Below are positions 14,438 through 16,315 of a stretch of 16,315 nucleotides of DNA, piece after piece. Below the pieces are notes generated by a model. It was not told where the DNA came from and made no database searches. It saw only the letters and a list, made by a program, of their open reading frames with translations. Both the position numbers and the translations under genes were made by a program. The DNA is from Firmicutes bacterium UBA5766 (GTDB lineage: Bacteria; Bacillota; Desulfotomaculia; Desulfotomaculales; Nap2-2B): NCBI GenBank assembly GCA_002418775.1, contig DIEU01000076.1:1-16315 (forward strand). Direction: 5' to 3'. Numbering within the stretch: position 1 is the first letter of the stretch; each line of letters begins with the position of its first letter.

Positions 14438-16315
14438 ATGATCGGTTTGAACTATACCAGGAATAGAGCCAGTTTTACAAAAGTAATTGCGTTTATCACT
14501 CTTAAGTTTTTTATACTGTCTTTTCTATTGCTTTTTTTACCGGCGTCCGGTTTTGCTCAAGATGAACAAGAACTTTCTATTGCGCCAACTAATCCTGCTT
14601 TTGCTCAGTATGTAAATAATGATAATTCCAGAAAAATAAAAACTGTTACAGAAAAGGTGTACCCTCTTGGCCGTATCCCTTCTCCTTTCCTATATAAGTA
14701 TAAGGTTGAGAAAAGGGCCAGCACTCTAAAAAGCAGCAAAGCATTAGCAGCATATCCAGCAAGATATGACCTGCGCGACACAGGGAAAGTTACAGATGTG
14801 AGAGACCAGGGCCAATGCGGGAGCTGTTGGACATTCGGTGCTTACGCTTCACTTGAATCAACGCTTCTTCCCTCGGAAACATGGGATATTTCAGAAAACA
14901 ACCTGAAGAACACGAATGGATTTGATCCAGGCTGCTGTGATGGCGGTAATGATTGGATGTCTATAGCTTGCCTGTCGAGGTGGAGTGGACCTGTCATGGA
15001 AGCAGACGATCCCTATGACTATAGCAGTTGTTTGTCTCCAAACGGGGTCTCAGCCCAAAAACATGTCCAGGAAGTTATATTTCCTTACACTATTGCTGAA
15101 ATAAAAGATGCGATCATGAATCATGGCGCATTGGCTACAAGTTTTTACTATGACGATTCTTGTTTTAACTATGCAAATAACGCATACTATTTCCCTTACG
15201 AGGGCTATTATTCCAATCATGAAGCAGCGATAGTTGGTTGGGATGACAATTACCCGCTGGAGAATTTTGCGCCTTATACACCGTCCGCCAATGGCGCATT
15301 TATTGTGAAAAACAGTTGGGGACCAGGCTGGGGAGACGGAGGTTATTTTTACATCTCCTATGAAGACAGCAACTGCGGTTATGAGAATGCGGGATTCTAC
15401 AGTGCGGAATCAACTACGAATTATGATGATATATATCAATACGATCCCCTTGGCTGCTCGGAACTAATAGGCGCCAGCTATACTCCATACTTATGGGGAG
15501 CAAACGTTTTCACCGCGAGAGCACAAGGGCAAATTAAAGCAGTAAGTTTTTATACGCTGGATAGCAACGTGAATTATGAAGCAAGTGTTTATAATAATGT
15601 TGCATCTGCTCCTACAACTGGAATATTAGCTGGAACAAAAACCGGATCGATAAATGTTGCGGGCTATCATACAGTAGAATTAAATTCTCCTGTTTCAATT
15701 TCAGATGGCGAAAAGTTTTCAATAGTAATCAAACTAACAAATCTTAACGGCTACCCATACCAACACGCAATTGAAAAACCCTATTCCGGCTATAGCAGTA
15801 CGGCTACAGCCAGTCCCGGACAGAGTTTTTACAGTATGAATGGATATTCCTGGACAGACTTGACATCAGCTATTAGAAAAACTAATTTTTGCATAAAAGC
15901 ATTTACTGAATCTACTGCTGTTCCTACTGTTCCGACCGTGACAACCAATGCCGCCATCGGTATAACCCAGACCTCCGCCACCTTAAACGGGGTCATCACC
16001 GCCATCGGCGGGTCGCCTGTCGACAGCTACGGCTTTGACTGGGGGACAAGTCCTTCTACTTTAACCAACCATGTAGAAGTTGGCTCAACCAGTCCCGGCA
16101 GCACACCCTTTAGCTTTAACAATGTTCTGACAGGACTTGCTTCTGACAAAACATACTATTTTAAGGCCTATGCGCACAACATCGGCGGCGATAGCGTTAA
16201 CACAGACATTAAAAGCTTCACTACACTTAAGAATAACCCACCGACCGTGACAACCAATGCCGCCATCGGTATAACCCAGACCTCCGCCATCTTAAACGGG
16301 GTCATCACCGCCATC
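14438..16315 (+). CDS. Secreted papain-family (C1A) cysteine protease with lectin-like domain and Ig/Fn3-like repeats, 3' end outside the window
   Basis: The frame is open from ATG 14438 to the window end (626 codons, no stop). A signal peptide runs to about Ala40 (FLPASGFA, then QDEQ). A short propeptide-like stretch precedes the C1A domain from about residue 107. The catalytic set is complete: oxyanion Gln124 and Cys130 (QGQCGSCW), His261 (SNHEAAIVGW) and Asn292 (VKNSWGPGWG). About 325-485 matches the lectin-like domain often attached to clostridial papain-like proteases. From residue 499 a 103-residue Ig/Fn3-like unit begins (PTVTTNAAIGITQTSATLNG) and restarts at 602. The product is probably exported and may be cell-wall or matrix bound. 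A TTG at 14447 has better spacing from AAAGGA (about 10 nt versus 1-2 nt for the ATG) and could be the true start. The gene is on the opposite strand from the efflux operon and has no visible partner. Confidence 0.9.
   Translation, partial: MIGLNYTRNRASFTKVIAFITLKFFILSFLLLFLPASGFAQDEQELSIAPTNPAFAQYVNNDNSRKIKTVTEKVYPLGRIPSPFLYKYKVEKRASTLKSSKALAAYPARYDLRDTGKVTDVRDQGQCGSCWTFGAYASLESTLLPSETWDISENNLKNTNGFDPGCCDGGNDWMSIACLSRWSGPVMEADDPYDYSSCLSPNGVSAQKHVQEVIFPYTIAEIKDAIMNHGALATSFYYDDSCFNYANNAYYFPYEGYYSNHEAAIVGWDDNYPLENFAPYTPSANGAFIVKNSWGPGWGDGGYFYISYEDSNCGYENAGFYSAESTTNYDDIYQYDPLGCSELIGASYTPYLWGANVFTARAQGQIKAVSFYTLDSNVNYEASVYNNVASAPTTGILAGTKTGSINVAGYHTVELNSPVSISDGEKFSIVIKLTNLNGYPYQHAIEKPYSGYSSTATASPGQSFYSMNGYSWTDLTSAIRKTNFCIKAFTESTAVPTVPTVTTNAAIGITQTSATLNGVITAIGGSPVDSYGFDWGTSPSTLTNHVEVGSTSPGSTPFSFNNVLTGLASDKTYYFKAYAHNIGGDSVNTDIKSFTTLKNNPPTVTTNAAIGITQTSAILNGVITAI
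15932..16315 (+). repeat. 309-bp near-identical tandem coding repeat (second copy incomplete)
   Basis: The 75 bases from 15932 (CCGACCGTGACAACCAATGC...) recur from 16241 with a single difference (C to T, Thr to Ile). The period is 309 bp, exactly 103 codons, so the reading frame is kept. Such high DNA identity points to recent duplication. How many copies follow cannot be seen here. Confidence 0.85.

Overview
The window reads like a chromosomal accessory region of a Bacillota bacterium, most likely an anaerobic Peptococcaceae-type clostridium (Pelotomaculum/Desulfotomaculum-like). This is inferred from the strong purine-rich ribosome binding sites, the GTG/TTG starts, the mix of gene families (Acg-like flavoprotein, UPF0158, RND pump in a low-GC background, papain-like protease with a lectin-like domain) and patchy base composition. 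It is not proven.

Layout. 1-195: 3' end of a group II intron (domains V and VI), lying antisense in a small membrane-protein gene that also carries a frameshift. 322-1368 (-): intact Acg-family FMN oxidoreductase, whose start overlaps the end of a tyrosine-recombinase remnant. 1500-1760: two perfect inverted repeats. 1762-2950: a small membrane protein next to two gene scars, an IS66-type transposase N-terminus and the middle of an EamA/DMT transporter. 3068-4330 (-): a 34-residue lysine-rich protein and three small membrane proteins, two of them translationally coupled. 4341-4456: REP-like palindromes. 4478-5197 (+): a VapBC-type toxin-antitoxin pair with its own promoter. 5344-7101 (-): a frameshifted bactofilin-like membrane protein and a truncated, frameshifted MacB/FtsX permease, cut off at a second copy of the REP-like palindrome. 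7228-7859 (-): a 45-residue basic protein and a UPF0158 gene split by an in-frame TAG. 7907-13837 (-): an efflux operon in the order promoter, TetR operator, membrane-fusion protein, RND pump, TetR repressor, unknown 255-residue protein. 14438 to the end (+): a secreted papain-family protease with a lectin-like domain and near-identical Ig/Fn3-like repeats, running off the window.

How it fits together. The efflux operon looks self-regulated: a good promoter (TTGCAA-17-TAAAAT) is followed at once by a 20-bp imperfect palindrome typical of TetR operators, and the operon encodes its own TetR protein. The transport genes are broken, however. The membrane-fusion gene has an in-frame TGA and TAA, and the RND gene has a frameshift, while the TetR gene and the 255-residue gene are intact. 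No outer-membrane channel gene is seen.

The main theme is decay. At least nine genes carry frameshifts, in-frame stops or truncations, next to intron, IS66, integrase and REP-like remnants. Several lesions lie in short homopolymers, so sequencing or assembly error must be excluded before all are taken as true pseudogenes. I see no clear new defence system. The best leads for undescribed biology are the 255-residue protein retained in the efflux operon, the 45-aa basic protein paired with UPF0158, the two-gene cysteine-cluster membrane operon, and the recently duplicated repeats of the secreted protease.
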